Origin: Isoetes taiwanensis
Taxonomy: Eukaryota; Streptophyta; Lycopodiopsida; Isoetales; Isoetaceae
DNA: 64,000 nucleotides
Direction of reading: 5' to 3'
Assembly: GCA_021234155.1 (NCBI GenBank)
Contig: JAJEKV010000006.1
Location: 1,984,001 to 2,048,000, forward strand
Position 1 is the first letter of the stretch, and each line of letters starts with the position of its first letter. Shown here in pieces: positions 37,712-48,606 of this stretch. Below the pieces are notes generated by a model. The model searched no databases. It was not told the DNA's origin and was given only the letters and a program-made list of their open reading frames with translations. Position numbers and translations under genes: made by a program.

Positions 37712-40700
37712 GTGATGATAAAAGGTGATCCATTCCACTCTGTTATGCAGTCTATGTCAATCAAGCAGTTAGAAAAAGCTATACGCAGGGATGAACTCCT
37801 TTGCCTCATTACACTTGCCTCCATTGAGTCTGACCCCAAGCAGAAGCAGGTAATCGATACCTTGCCGCAAGACATTGCCACCCTTCTTCGGGAATTTAGC
37901 GATCTTTTTCCAGATGACATCCACAAGCTTCCTCCTTTCAGAGGGGTAGAATGTGAGATAGCTCTAGAACCTGGTACTAAGCCTACCAGCAAGGCCCCGT
38001 ATCGAATGAGTCCTCCAGAATTAGCAGAGCTTAAGAAACAACTTCAGGAGTTACTAAACCTAGGATTTATTCGGCCTAGTGTTTCACCATTTGGCGCTCC
38101 TATTCTTTTTGTCAAGAAGAAAGATGGCTCCTTAAGGATGTGTATTGATTATAGGCAACTCAATAAGCATACCATCAAGAACCGCTATGCTTTGCCTAGG
38201 GCAGATGATCTCATGGACCAGTTACAAGGAGCCAAATATTTCTCAAAGATTGATTTACGCTCCGGGTACCATCAAATACGGATAAAGGAGGAGGACATTT
38301 ATAAGTCAGCGTTTCGCACCAGATATGGGCATTATGAGTTCACCGTTATGCCTTTTGGGTTAACCAATGCCCCTGCAACGTTCATGCGGTTGATGAATGA
38401 CATCTTCCGCCAATACTTAGATGACTTTGTTGTTATTTTCTTTGACGACATTCTCATCTATAGTAAAACCTTGCAGCAACATGAACAACATCTTCGGTTG
38501 GCTTTACAGAAGCTAAGGCGCCATCAGCTCTTTGCCAAGTTCTCTAAATGCAAGTTTGCCACTCCCAAGGTCGACTATTTGGGGCATATCATTTCAGCAG
38601 AGGGAATTGCTACCGATCCAGCCAAGATAGAAGCAGTAAAGGATTGGCCTATTCCAGGTAATGTTTCGGAAGTCCGAAGTTTCTTGGGACTCGCAGGATA
38701 TTATCGGAAATTTGTTAAGGATTTTGCAACAATTGCCGCACCTCTTACTGATCTCACAAAACACGAGAAGGTGAGGGATTGGATGGAACATTGGAAAGCA
38801 AGAGTCCAGGTAGGTTTTCAGAAGCTTAAGGATGCTTTAACGTCTACACCAGTCCTCACATTGCCTGATCCTGAAAAGGATAAGCTAGTGGCAACCGATG
38901 CTAGTAAGATTGCTACCGATGGAGTCCTAATGCAGGAAGGGAGAGTTATTGCATATGATTCAAAGAAGATGAACGACATGGAACAGCGATACCCTACCCA
39001 TGACCAGGAATTGTTGGCAGTTGTCCGCGCTCTGCGTATTTGGAGACACTACCTTCTTGGTAGAAGATTTCAGTTAGATACGGATCATCAGAGTCTCCGT
39101 TATTTAACCACCCAGCCGAATCTCAACCTCCGTCAGAGGAGATGGATGGAATTTTTGGAAGAGTATGATTTTGAGATTATGTATAAGCCTGGGAAGCACA
39201 ATGTGGTTGCGGATGCGTTGTCCCGTCATCCTTTGATAACCCGAACCCATTGTAACGCCATTTCCACACTCATCAGCGAGTTTGGGAAACAGATAGAACA
39301 GACCCTGGCCACAGATCCAGAATTTTGTGATGTTTGGGGGAGTTTGAGTAAAGAAGCACGTACAGATAAAGAACGTGAAGCTTTCCGTTTATATAAGAGA
39401 GAGGGCAACTTATTATATCATAAGGATAAGTTGTGCGTTCCTGAGACTTCAGGGGTGCGCAAGCTAATTCTCCATGACACACACAACAGCCCTATAGCGG
39501 GACATGCGGGATTTATGAAGACCTACTTCAAGATTCGTTCCAGCTATTTCTGGCCTTCTATGAAGAAGGACATTGCCAGATACATTAAGCAGTGTCAGGT
39601 GTGTCAACAAACTAAGGCTGAGCAATTAAGAGTTCCAGGAGAGTTGCAACCCTTGGATGTGCCCAACGCCAAGTGGGAAGTAATAACCATGGACTTCATT
39701 GTGGGCCTTCCACGTACTCTCCGTGGATATGATGCATTAATGGTAGTGGTCGACAAATTGTCAAAGATGGCTCATTTCTTGCCATGTCGAACCACGGACA
39801 CCGCCTTCGACACCGCCTTGCTATTTGCAAAAGAAATTTTCAGGTTGCACGGGATGCCAAGAGTAATTGTTTCAGACAGGAATCCTAAGTTTGTAAGTGC
39901 ATTCTGGAAAGACTTCTTCGCCACCATCCAGACCAAGCTTGCTATGAGTACAGCATATCATCCTCAGACGGATGGTCAGACAGAACGTACCAATCGTATT
40001 ATAGAGGATATGCTGCGCAGTTATGTGTGGAGTAAGCAATCACAATGGGCTGACTATATTTATCTGGTAGAGTTTGCCTATAACAGCATGAAACAGGAGT
40101 CTTCCAGGATGTCTCCCTTTATGATCAATTATGGGTATCAATGTCTTACTCCAGACACATGGCATAACCCTGTTTCTAAAGTGGAGGTTTCTCAACAACT
40201 CCTTTTGGAAATGCAAGCTTTGGTTGAAGAAGTTCGTGGTTACTTATTAGCTGCACGCAGTCGTCAGAAGAGTGTAGCAGATAAACACAGAACCCCACGA
40301 GTCTTCCAGGTGGGCGAATCGGTTTGGCTTAAGATCAAAGTAAAACAAGCCAAGCTTAAAATTGGCAACTGCAAGAAGTTGGCACCCAGATGGGCTGGGC
40401 CGTTCAAGATTACTGAACGTGTTGGTGAACAGGCATATCGCTTAGACTTGCCGCCCCGCTTGAAGATCCACAAGGTCTTCCACGTGAGTCTTCTGAAGCA
40501 ACACACCCCTGATCCAGAGGAGGTTTTGGATACTCCAACCCTCCTAGAAATGACTGAAGAGCAACTGGAGATAGTGCCTGAAGCTCTTCTTGATCGAGCT
40601 TACAAACAGACCAGAAGGACTCAAATGTTACAATACTTGGTCAAGTGGAAGCACTTACCAGTTGAGGATGCTACCTGGGTGATGAAGATAGATCTTGAGA

Positions 40701-40885
40701 AGCACTATCCGGACTTCATGCGAGAATCTCAAGGCCGCACCATCAACGATGCTATCAACCTCGCTCCCGGCGGTAAGCTTGAAGGCTTAACTGCCCGAGA
40801 ATCATGTTCTAGAGGGGTAGATGCATCGTATCTTATAATAATAACCGATGATGGGATCACCTTTGTGTTCTCTAGGACGTGGTGA
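37712..40885 (+). CDS. chromovirus pol: RT, RNase H, integrase with chromodomain
   Basis: A 1,057-codon open frame that is the in-phase continuation of gag-pol after the hAT insertion, so it is not an independent gene. Order: RT with [31 protein letters not shown] and the catalytic FFDDILIYS; RNase H ([21 protein letters not shown]); integrase with zinc-binding H2C2 (ending CQVCQQTK) and DDE core ([25 protein letters not shown]); GPY/F module (RWAGPFKI); chromodomain at about residues 953-1003 ([17 protein letters not shown]). Chromodomains of this clade bias integration toward methylated-histone chromatin. The catalytic residues I checked are present. After the chromodomain, about 54 further residues are unconserved. 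Confidence 0.95.
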   Translation: MMIKGDPFHSVMQSMSIKQLEKAIRRDELLCLITLASIESDPKQKQVIDTLPQDIATLLREFSDLFPDDIHKLPPFRGVECEIALEPGTKPTSKAPYRMSPPELAELKKQLQELLNLGFIRPSVSPFGAPILFVKKKDGSLRMCIDYRQLNKHTIKNRYALPRADDLMDQLQGAKYFSKIDLRSGYHQIRIKEEDIYKSAFRTRYGHYEFTVMPFGLTNAPATFMRLMNDIFRQYLDDFVVIFFDDILIYSKTLQQHEQHLRLALQKLRRHQLFAKFSKCKFATPKVDYLGHIISAEGIATDPAKIEAVKDWPIPGNVSEVRSFLGLAGYYRKFVKDFATIAAPLTDLTKHEKVRDWMEHWKARVQVGFQKLKDALTSTPVLTLPDPEKDKLVATDASKIATDGVLMQEGRVIAYDSKKMNDMEQRYPTHDQELLAVVRALRIWRHYLLGRRFQLDTDHQSLRYLTTQPNLNLRQRRWMEFLEEYDFEIMYKPGKHNVVADALSRHPLITRTHCNAISTLISEFGKQIEQTLATDPEFCDVWGSLSKEARTDKEREAFRLYKREGNLLYHKDKLCVPETSGVRKLILHDTHNSPIAGHAGFMKTYFKIRSSYFWPSMKKDIARYIKQCQVCQQTKAEQLRVPGELQPLDVPNAKWEVITMDFIVGLPRTLRGYDALMVVVDKLSKMAHFLPCRTTDTAFDTALLFAKEIFRLHGMPRVIVSDRNPKFVSAFWKDFFATIQTKLAMSTAYHPQTDGQTERTNRIIEDMLRSYVWSKQSQWADYIYLVEFAYNSMKQESSRMSPFMINYGYQCLTPDTWHNPVSKVEVSQQLLLEMQALVEEVRGYLLAARSRQKSVADKHRTPRVFQVGESVWLKIKVKQAKLKIGNCKKLAPRWAGPFKITERVGEQAYRLDLPPRLKIHKVFHVSLLKQHTPDPEEVLDTPTLLEMTEEQLEIVPEALLDRAYKQTRRTQMLQYLVKWKHLPVEDATWVMKIDLEKHYPDFMRESQGRTINDAINLAPGGKLEGLTARESCSRGVDASYLIIITDDGITFVFSRTW

Positions 40886-41422
40886 ACTGTTGATGTTGAC
40901 ATGACCGCGCATTGCTTGGAAAGCATCTAATTAGACTGCGTTCATTTCGGCTATACGGGGAACTAAACCATTCCTTATGCCGCAATGAATTGCAAGCCAT
41001 AGACATGATAGGTTCCTTTCTAGATAGATTTTCTTTTATTTATAGGGGGTGGTCCCTTCAACCACAATCTAATTATATTATTGATATACTGGTATATTGA
41101 CATGTGCAGGCCAGTGAGCAGATCGTGACCTGCCATGTATAGAGGGTTGCTGATGACCCAAGCTTCTCGCATTCGTTTTTGTTTACATGTGTCACTTTTG
41201 TTATCCATGATGTTTTCAAATCAGACTTTACTCTGATGATAAGCTTATATAAGGTACTTTGGTGCTTGCACCTTGATATTTTCAACTTCAATGTATTACT
41301 GTCCGAAATGCTATAATTTCAACGTATTAATGTTATACTTTTCTAATTGAGTTCTTTACGTATATGTATTCGATTAACTAACCCCAATGCTGAGGACAGC
41401 ATTATTTTTAAGGAGGGGAGAA

Positions 41423-43103
41423 TGTGACGTTCCCCGTATTTCTACGGTCTACGTCACGTATTTATACGGGATACACCGACACGTCACCCATTAAAGGTAC
41501 GCCACTAGGGGGTCCTATAACCTAAGGGGGTTACTCTAAAAGGGATTAAATTAGCTATGCTAATTTAACACATTAAAGATATTAACCTATAACTTAGGAA
41601 ATTAAGGACTAAATAGGATTAATTAGACTAATTACTGTTTTGGGAAGGCGCCACCTGCCCCAATCGATTGGGGAGCATGGGGATTTCCAAATTAGGCTGT
41701 CAACCTGATCCCTATCCCCGTGTTGACTCCCTCAATTCGCCAAAGAAGGAGCAGAGCCGAGCGCCCATCATACCTATCGAGGCGCCACCATACCAAGTCG
41801 CTTTGTGAACAAAAAGTGAACCCTCAACTCCCAAGAGATGGAAGCACCCCATGGTAACGAGTCCAGTTAACTTCGGGTGGGTGGCTAGGATAGCCGTGAA
41901 TTCTAGATAACGCCCCTATTGGGCCTTGGTTGTGTTAAGTTTTCTGTTCTCTTTGTGTTTCAATCATTCTCTACGTGTTTCAATCATAGGAACTAACCCT
42001 TGGTTGTAAAAAGTAAGTTCTCTTTATATTCGATTCTGGTTCTTGCTTCGAAAGGATGGATTGTTAGTTCTTTGTCTAGTCTTACTCTGAAATGGGGAGG
42101 GGGGATTACGGGGGGTAGAGACCTCTCCAGCCATGTGTTGTAGTATGCTCCTAGATAGCCTGTAGAGTCCCATTAATGCGGCACTGTGCACAAGAGCCCA
42201 CCGGGTCCTAGATGCTATGGACCGCTTAGCACAGACAAGGAACACAAGTGGTGAAGTGGGGGTGGGGTCTTGCCACGAACATAAAAGGCTCACGAGACTC
42301 CTACGGTGGGCTAGGCCTAATAGCCAGCCGTGAGCTAGCTAGGGGGCTGAGCGGCCGGGTATGGGTCCGACACTCCCACGGTACAGAGGTGTGACCGCAT
42401 GGGGCATCTGTACTTTGAGTAGATTTAGGGTGAGTAAAGTAAGATGCGGATCGCGGGGGGGGGGTGATGCGCGCACGTATTCTCTAGCTCACCCATGGAA
42501 CCACTTTGTGATTACGGAAGGGGCGCTTCCCAGGCACGCCTCATCGGACCGGGAGTCATGACACAGAGTAGGCTCAAAGGGTGATACCTTGAACCTGCGT
42601 CTGGGAAGGCTATAAGCGAAGCCATAGCGTGAATTGACCCATCCGCAAAGTGTGCAATGGGAGGGGGCGGATGGAGTGGACAACCCTAGCCAATGTTCTA
42701 TGCCGATAGCGCCATAGGACTTCGGTCTGGCTGATCTCTTGAGGCCCACCGTCGGTCGATCCTCATTAGAGTCTGAGCCGGAGTAGAACCTGGGGTTCGG
42801 GTGCTTACTTAGTGTTAGATGCATGTTCTTTGCCGTTGGTATTGGGATGGATGAGCCACCCTTCGGGGTGGTTGATATTATATGATTTATGCTGTGTGCT
42901 AACCTTGTATTCATGCTTCCGCGACGTAGGAGTCCCATTGAAGGCGTGGGCCGAATGACCCCTTCGTGTCCTTCTTCCAGCCATCACGGTATGGGTGACC
43001 GGAATAGACGGAGGGCCCTGGCCATGGTGAGATGATCGCCATGGGAGGGGAAAGTCCCCGTATGTATACGGCCGAGGGTCGTATATATTCAGGGAGCGTC
43101 ACA
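41423..43103 (+). repeat. Gypsy 3' LTR, complete
   Basis: 1,681 bp, starting TGTGACGTTCC just after the purine tract AAGGAGGGGAGAA and ending AGCGTCACA at the target duplication TGCAT. It carries the 53-bp terminal segment missing from the left copy. A G-run at about 42453-42461 is a likely error-prone spot. Confidence 0.92.
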
Positions 43104-43108
43104 TGCAT

Positions 43109-43455
43109 TGAATCACACATGCACCGATACACATCTATACTTCTTTCACTTTGTTTATAGCACTGATCCGGCCGCTATGGCGGACCGATCGTGCTGTTCT
43201 ACTGCACATTCCAAATGGAGCACTTTTGAAAACTATTTTCCCCCTTAGATGTAGTCTTCGTATCCTTATCTTCATAAGTTACTATAATAAACATGTAACC
43301 ATTAACCTTTTAAAAACGACCAAGGTTAAACTTAGTTTAACCATTGAACATTATCAACCCTTAGGATGTTAATCCTTTGCTTCTTCAACCTCCATAGTTG
43401 TATGCAGCAAATTCTTCATGGATAACAGAGAATTATAACATGAATATATTCAACA
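43109..43455 (-). repeat. Copia left (3') LTR, second half
   Basis: Resumes the LTR after the Gypsy guest (TGAATCACACATGCACCGAT onward) and matches 48124-48470 with only a couple of substitutions. Its inner end on the minus strand is TGTTGAATATATTC, next to the purine tract AAGGGGGAA. Confidence 0.93.
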
Positions 43456-46400
43456 TTCCCCCTTCATGTTATAATCTAAGCATTGTATCAGATCTTTTAA
43501 TTCTGAAAACCTCCTTTCTGGCAGGGGCTTTGTGAGCAGATCTGCCAGCTGACTCTTTGTGTTGACATAGACCAGCCTGACTATATTCTTTCCAACAATT
43601 GCTCTGATAAAATGTAACTCAAGCTCTATGTGCTTTGACCTTTCATGGAATACAGGATCTTTGGTCATGGCAATACAGCTAGTGTTATCACAGTATAATG
43701 CAGTGGCTTGAATTTGACAATATCCAAGTTCAACTAATAATCTTCTTTCCCAGATCACTTCCTTTGTGGCTAGTACAGCTGATGCATACTCAGTTTCTGC
43801 ACTTGACATGGCTACTGCATTCTGTTTTTTGCATTTCCAACTAATAGGTGCACCTCCTAAAAAAGTTAAGTACCCAGATGTGGACTTCCTTGTATCAAGA
43901 TCCCCTCCCCAGTCAGCATCACAGTAGGCTGACAATTGCATATCTTCAGTGCTATAACAAATGCCATCATTCATTGTACCTTTTAAATATCTTAATACAC
44001 GCTTTGCTGCCATCCAATGCTGCTTTCCTGGGTCTTTGTTATACCTACTTAGCATATTCACTACATAGGCTATATCTGGCCTAGTGCAATTTGCCACATA
44101 GGATAGACATCCAACCAGGGACATATATGGTATGTCACTCATTTCTTCTCTCTCTGATTCTGTTTTGGGACTCATTTCAGCAGAAATCTTGCAACCCTGT
44201 ACTATAGGTGTCCTGCAAATGTTGCAATCATTCATTTTAAATTTGTTGAGCATTCCTTCAATCTGTCCTTTTTGTGTCAAAATCAGAGTTTTGCTTGCTC
44301 TATTTCTGTGTACTTCTATTCCTAAAAATTTCCTTAATTCTCCAAGATCTGTCATCTTGAATCTATTTTTGAGAATGATCTTACACTGCTCCAAAATGTC
44401 AAGACCATTTGCTACCATTATATTATCATCTACATAGAGTGCTATTATGCACCACTTAGCTCCCTTCTGAAATTTGTAAAGATTACCATCATTTTGTAAT
44501 TTGACAAATCCCTGTTCTCTGAGAAAAGTGTCTATACACTTATACCACTCTCTTGGGGACTGTTTAAGCCCATATACTGCCTTGTTTAATTTCCAAACCT
44601 TCCCTGATTCTGCTTCAAACCCTGGAGGCAGCTTCATGTAAATTTCCTCTTCTAGTGTAGCATTCAGAAATGCTGTTGTAACGTCCATGTGATGGATTTC
44701 CAAATCTGCTGCATTTGCAATTGACAATAGCATTCTTATGCTATTCATTTTGACAAGTGGTGAGAAGGTTTCCTCATAGTCCTGCCCATATCTCTGAGTA
44801 AAGCCTTGGGCAACTAACCTGGCCTTAAACTTAGGTGTCACTCCATCAGCTTGAGTTTTGAGCTTGAACAGCCATTTGTTCCCTACAATGTTCTTATCTC
44901 TTGGTCTGTTCACTACTTCATAAGTATTGGTTCTATTAAATGATTTCATTTCCTCTTGCATTGCCTTTATCCAATTTTTGCTATCAGGAGAAGCTATAGC
45001 TTCATCATATGTTTTGGGCACTGAAATATCTAGATGCATCAATATTTCAAAAAGGCCAAGTATCTCACCTTCCTTTTCCTTGAGTCTTTTGCTTTTGCCA
45101 AGATTATCCCTTCCAAGTGCTTCCAAATTTTCCCCAGTTTCACCCCGGAGTATCTCTGCTTCAGTTCTCTTTCTTCTCCTTATAGTCTTAGGTTGACTTT
45201 CAGCTTGCTGATCAGCAGGACATTCTGGCTGCACATTTTCAACATCCACATTGTTAGAAGCAGTTAGACTCTGTTTTGGTTCAATATCTTCCTCTTCATC
45301 ACTGTCGATTGTAAATGCAGGTTCAGCTGGTTCCCTTTGGACTTCTCTTTCTTCTGCGGTCTGCTCTCGATTATTGATCTTAGGTAACAGCTTGTAGTAT
45401 TGCTCCTCAGCGAACAATACATCTCTACTAATTATGATTTTCCTTTTGCTTGAGTCATACAATCTGTAGGCCTTAGATTCTTGGTCATAGCCCTCCAAAT
45501 AGGTTATGTATGCTTTATCATCTAACTTCTTTCTCAACTCATCAGGCACATGCACAAATGCTAAACATCCATAGGCTTTAAGCCTGTCATAATCTGGCAA
45601 TTTACCTGACCACAATTTCATGGGGACTTCTCCTTTAATACTTATGGATGGCACCAAGTTCTGCACATAAACTGCTGCCTTAACTGCCTCTTCCCACAGG
45701 AAGTTTGGCAGACCTGAATATTTGAGCATGCTTCTCACTGCATTGAGTATTGTTCTATTTTTCCTTTCAGCAATTCCATTTTGTTGAGGTGAAAACCTAC
45801 ATGTTAGCTGTCTTTTGATGCCATGCTTATTACAGTACCTCTTGAATTCATCCGACATGAACTCACCTCCCCTATCTGACCTCAAGCATTTAATTCTCCT
45901 CCCTGTTTCAACCTGCACTTCATTTGCAAATAATTTGAATGCTTCCAATGCAAGGTCTTTTGTTCTTAAACAATATACCTTAGTCATCCTACTGTAATCA
46001 TCAATAAAGGTCATGAAGTACCATTTTCCAGAAAGACTAGTTACATTCAGAGGGCCACACAAGTCTGTATGTATCAAGTCCAACTTATTTTGTGCTCTCT
46101 TCACTGATTTCTTGAAAGGGAGTTTAGTATGCTTTCCCAAAATACATCCAATGCATTTGAACTTCTCATCACTTGCAGCTGTGCCTTTAATTAATCCCTT
46201 CTTCATCATAAGTTGCACAGTTTTAGAGTTTACATGACACATTCTCTCATGCCATGTTTTTAAGTTGGTACAAGTCACAAGATTAATACTTGAAGCACAG
46301 TGATTTAAGTTTAACCCAAAAAGATTGCCAACTCTTTTACCAACAAACTTTAATATATTATTGAAGAACATTTTATATTCCAATCTCTCAAATAATACTT

Positions 46401-47757
46401 TATATCCGAGATCTACAAGCTGGCAAACAGAAATCAGATTTCTAACTAAGCCTGGCACACAGAGAACATTTTCAAGTTTGACTGCCTTTCCTTCTAAATC
46501 ATATAGCTCGAGCATTCCTGTGTCTTTGATTTCTTGTAAATCCCCATTTCCAAGCTGCACGTGCCCTCTTGTCACCCTTTTGCAGTCTTTAAGCAATTTT
46601 GAGGATGATGTCACTGTCCTCTCAGCTCCTGAATCTATAATTATCATATTGTGATCATTTGCATCATGCATTAAATGACATAACTTAGTATAGCTTACCT
46701 CATCATCTTCATTCTGCTCGTCTTCTTCACCTTGAGTTTCTTGAGCTAGGTTCAGTGCTGGATTTTCTTTGGAACTCCCTTTTCCCCTTTGAGCAAACCT
46801 TACTTTGCCTCCCTTGCCCCTGGTTTTCTCTTTTGAATTCTGCCCTCTTGGGCTGGGACAACTAGAAACAAAGTGCCCCTTGCCATCACAGTTATAGCAT
46901 ATAACTTCTTTGCCTGCCTTTGGACACTCAGCCTTTAAGTGATCAAATGCATTACAGTTGTAACACGGTCCAATCTTATCCCTGCCAGCCTTAAATCCTT
47001 TCTTTCCTTTGTGTTTCCCTGCATAAAGTACCTCAGTAGTTTGATCATCATCCTCTTGACCAAACTGCCTCTGCTCAAATTCTGTTCTTATCATTTGTAT
47101 GGCATGTTCCTTTGTTCTTGCTATATTTCTCAGCAAAGTGGCTAAATAGGCATTGTGTGATACAGCCCTTGAGATGGCCAACAATTGATACTGCTCATTC
47201 AATATGACACCAGCACCTTCCAAGTCAGCCACAATAGAATCAAATTTTTCAAGGAATTCTGTTATATTGTCTTTGTCATGCAGTTTCAGCTTCCTCAACT
47301 GTTTTTCTAAAACATCTATCTGAGAGGATGTTTTAGCTTCATAGTTTGTTACCATGTATGTCCACATTTCCCTAGGACTCAGCCCCCTGAGTTTAAGCTT
47401 GATAACAGGTCCAACTTTGCAGCAAATAATGGCTTGAGCTTCTTTAATTTTAATCACCTCATCTGGCTGCACCTTTGATGTAACTGCTGGTCCTGTACTT
47501 TCTCCAGAACCCCCTGTTCGTGCAGCTCCACCAGCTGTGGAATCTGCAGTACTAGAGCTTGAACCAGCTCCACTTACACTTGTTGACCCTGAACTAACAT
47601 TAGTGTTAGTCTGCTTACTTGCATTTGGATCAACCAAATACCATAAACCTTCAAACTCCAAGACTTCTTGGATACTTTGTTTCCACACTTGGAAACCACT
47701 CTCCCCTTTAAAAACTTCAATAGCATTGAGCAAATTTGCTCCGAATCTGCTGGACAT
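43450..47757 (-). CDS. Copia gag-pol polyprotein, intact
   Basis: A 1,435-codon frame from ATG at 47757. Gag (1-260) is followed by two CCHC knuckles (residues 265-278 and 287-300), protease DSG (375-377), integrase zinc site (H503, H508, C535, C538) and catalytic triad D565, D628, E664. RT follows with WLFKLK, LVAQGFTQRYG, VTTAFLNA and YVDD (1108-1111), then RNase H (YCDADWGGD, SSAETEYA) and a terminal LADLLTKPLP. All catalytic residues I checked are present and no stop interrupts it, so it may be functional. The stop codon lies inside the 3' LTR: the final Lys-Gly-Glu is encoded by the purine tract and TGA is in the first bases of the LTR. Confidence 0.97.
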   Translation of the reverse strand: MSSRFGANLLNAIEVFKGESGFQVWKQSIQEVLEFEGLWYLVDPNASKQTNTNVSSGSTSVSGAGSSSSTADSTAGGAARTGGSGESTGPAVTSKVQPDEVIKIKEAQAIICCKVGPVIKLKLRGLSPREMWTYMVTNYEAKTSSQIDVLEKQLRKLKLHDKDNITEFLEKFDSIVADLEGAGVILNEQYQLLAISRAVSHNAYLATLLRNIARTKEHAIQMIRTEFEQRQFGQEDDDQTTEVLYAGKHKGKKGFKAGRDKIGPCYNCNAFDHLKAECPKAGKEVICYNCDGKGHFVSSCPSPRGQNSKEKTRGKGGKVRFAQRGKGSSKENPALNLAQETQGEEDEQNEDDEVSYTKLCHLMHDANDHNMIIIDSGAERTVTSSSKLLKDCKRVTRGHVQLGNGDLQEIKDTGMLELYDLEGKAVKLENVLCVPGLVRNLISVCQLVDLGYKVLFERLEYKMFFNNILKFVGKRVGNLFGLNLNHCASSINLVTCTNLKTWHERMCHVNSKTVQLMMKKGLIKGTAASDEKFKCIGCILGKHTKLPFKKSVKRAQNKLDLIHTDLCGPLNVTSLSGKWYFMTFIDDYSRMTKVYCLRTKDLALEAFKLFANEVQVETGRRIKCLRSDRGGEFMSDEFKRYCNKHGIKRQLTCRFSPQQNGIAERKNRTILNAVRSMLKYSGLPNFLWEEAVKAAVYVQNLVPSISIKGEVPMKLWSGKLPDYDRLKAYGCLAFVHVPDELRKKLDDKAYITYLEGYDQESKAYRLYDSSKRKIIISRDVLFAEEQYYKLLPKINNREQTAEEREVQREPAEPAFTIDSDEEEDIEPKQSLTASNNVDVENVQPECPADQQAESQPKTIRRRKRTEAEILRGETGENLEALGRDNLGKSKRLKEKEGEILGLFEILMHLDISVPKTYDEAIASPDSKNWIKAMQEEMKSFNRTNTYEVVNRPRDKNIVGNKWLFKLKTQADGVTPKFKARLVAQGFTQRYGQDYEETFSPLVKMNSIRMLLSIANAADLEIHHMDVTTAFLNATLEEEIYMKLPPGFEAESGKVWKLNKAVYGLKQSPREWYKCIDTFLREQGFVKLQNDGNLYKFQKGAKWCIIALYVDDNIMVANGLDILEQCKIILKNRFKMTDLGELRKFLGIEVHRNRASKTLILTQKGQIEGMLNKFKMNDCNICRTPIVQGCKISAEMSPKTESEREEMSDIPYMSLVGCLSYVANCTRPDIAYVVNMLSRYNKDPGKQHWMAAKRVLRYLKGTMNDGICYSTEDMQLSAYCDADWGGDLDTRKSTSGYLTFLGGAPISWKCKKQNAVAMSSAETEYASAVLATKEVIWERRLLVELGYCQIQATALYCDNTSCIAMTKDPVFHERSKHIELELHFIRAIVGKNIVRLVYVNTKSQLADLLTKPLPERRFSELKDLIQCLDYNMKGEC

Positions 47758-47794
47758 GATTGTATTTCCCTGGATCTTATGGCTCTGATACCAA

Positions 47795-48470
47795 TGAAGA
47801 ATTCAAGAAAACAATAACAGGGGTTAAGTCAATTAACTCAATCAACTTAATAGTCTATTCAAAACAACTGAATAGTCCCTATGCAATATTCCTTTCTATT
47901 GTTTCAACAATCTTCAAAATATTTCCAACTTCTTTAGATCAAACCAATTGGCTTAATACTTATTTAAACTCATGAACTCTAAGTCATTAAACCAATAGTT
48001 CAAATATATTTTCAAACCTTTGTATTGCTACAGTAACTTTACTGTAGCAATGGTATGATCCTGAATTTAATCGGTTCCCGAACTTAACCCAGATGCTTAT
48101 GTCTCCTCACTAGGCACCTGCATTGAATCACACATGCACCGATACACATCTATACTTCTTTCACTTTGTTTATAGCACTGATCCGGCCGCTATGGCGGAC
48201 CGATCGTGCCGTTCTACTGCACATTCCAAATGGAGCACTTTTGAAAACTATTTTCCCCCTTAGATGTAGTCTTCGTATCCTTATCTTCATAAGTTACTAT
48301 AATAAACATGTAACCATTAACCTTTTAAAAACGACCAAGGTTAAACTTAGTTTAACCATTGAACATTATCAACCCTTAGGATGTTAATCCCTTGCTTCTT
48401 CAACCTCCATAGTTGTATGCAGCAAATTCTTCATGGATAACAGAGAATTATAACATGAATATATTCAACA
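47795..48470 (-). repeat. Copia right (5') LTR
   Basis: 676 bp, intact. It begins TGAAGAATTC and ends ATATTCAACA on the plus strand, followed by target duplication GACTG (48471-48475). On its inner side lies the initiator-Met primer-binding site. It shows the uninterrupted CCTGCATTGAATCAC junction where Gypsy landed in the other copy. Confidence 0.95.
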
Positions 48471-48475
48471 GACTG

Positions 48476-48606
48476 AGGATGATATGCAAAACTTATGTAG
48501 CATGCTAAGACAATCAACACATACTGAGATATACGAATTAAAAGGCAAACTAAAACAGAAGAGATTCTTTTGGAGAGAAACAGAGGCGATGAAAAATATA
48601 AATTGA
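48476..48606 (+). pseudogene. unidentified ORF split by the Copia insertion (right part)
   Basis: Continues in phase from the frame that ends at 28539, reading DDMQNLCSMLRQSTHTEIYE to a Lys-rich, helical C-terminus and TGA at 48604-48606. About 43 codons, probably coiled-coil. Unknown family. Confidence 0.35.

Larger units (their letters stand above)
28882..43103 (+). mobile_element. Gypsy chromovirus with pre-gag accessory ORFs including a histone H3-like ORF
   Basis: Ends TGTGACG and CGTCACA, with a perfect 5-bp target duplication TGCAT at 28877-28881 and 43104-43108 inside the Copia LTR. Order on the plus strand: left LTR (28882-30508), a 3.8-kb block of accessory ORFs (31107-34768), gag-protease (35014-36675, interrupted by hAT), RT-RNase H-integrase-chromodomain (37712-40885), purine tract AAGGAGGGGAGAA (41410-41422), right LTR (41423-43103). 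At 14.2 kb it is long for a chromovirus; 1.03 kb is the hAT guest. The last 53 bp of the left LTR and a primer-binding site are not found after 30508. Confidence 0.92.
28540..48470 (-). mobile_element. Ty1/Copia LTR retrotransposon, interrupted by a nested Gypsy element
   Basis: Bounded by a perfect target duplication GACTG at 28535-28539 and 48471-48475. The left LTR is split by the Gypsy insertion (28540-28881 and 43109-43455); the right LTR is intact (47795-48470). On the minus strand the order is 5' LTR, primer-binding site TGGTATCAGAGCC (47781-47793, initiator-Met tRNA type), one polyprotein, purine tract AAGGGGGAA, 3' LTR. The LTRs agree except for a few substitutions and a 12-bp indel, so insertion is recent. 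Without the Gypsy guest it would be about 5.7 kb, normal for the superfamily. Confidence 0.95.

Noticed and set aside
42489-42987. Minus-strand ORFs in the chromovirus LTRs (also 30021-30435)
   Set aside because: They lie in LTRs and lose length between the two copies; no domain is recognisable.
44000-47500. Many plus-strand ORFs of 60-110 codons
   Set aside because: All are antisense shadows of the intact Copia polyprotein.
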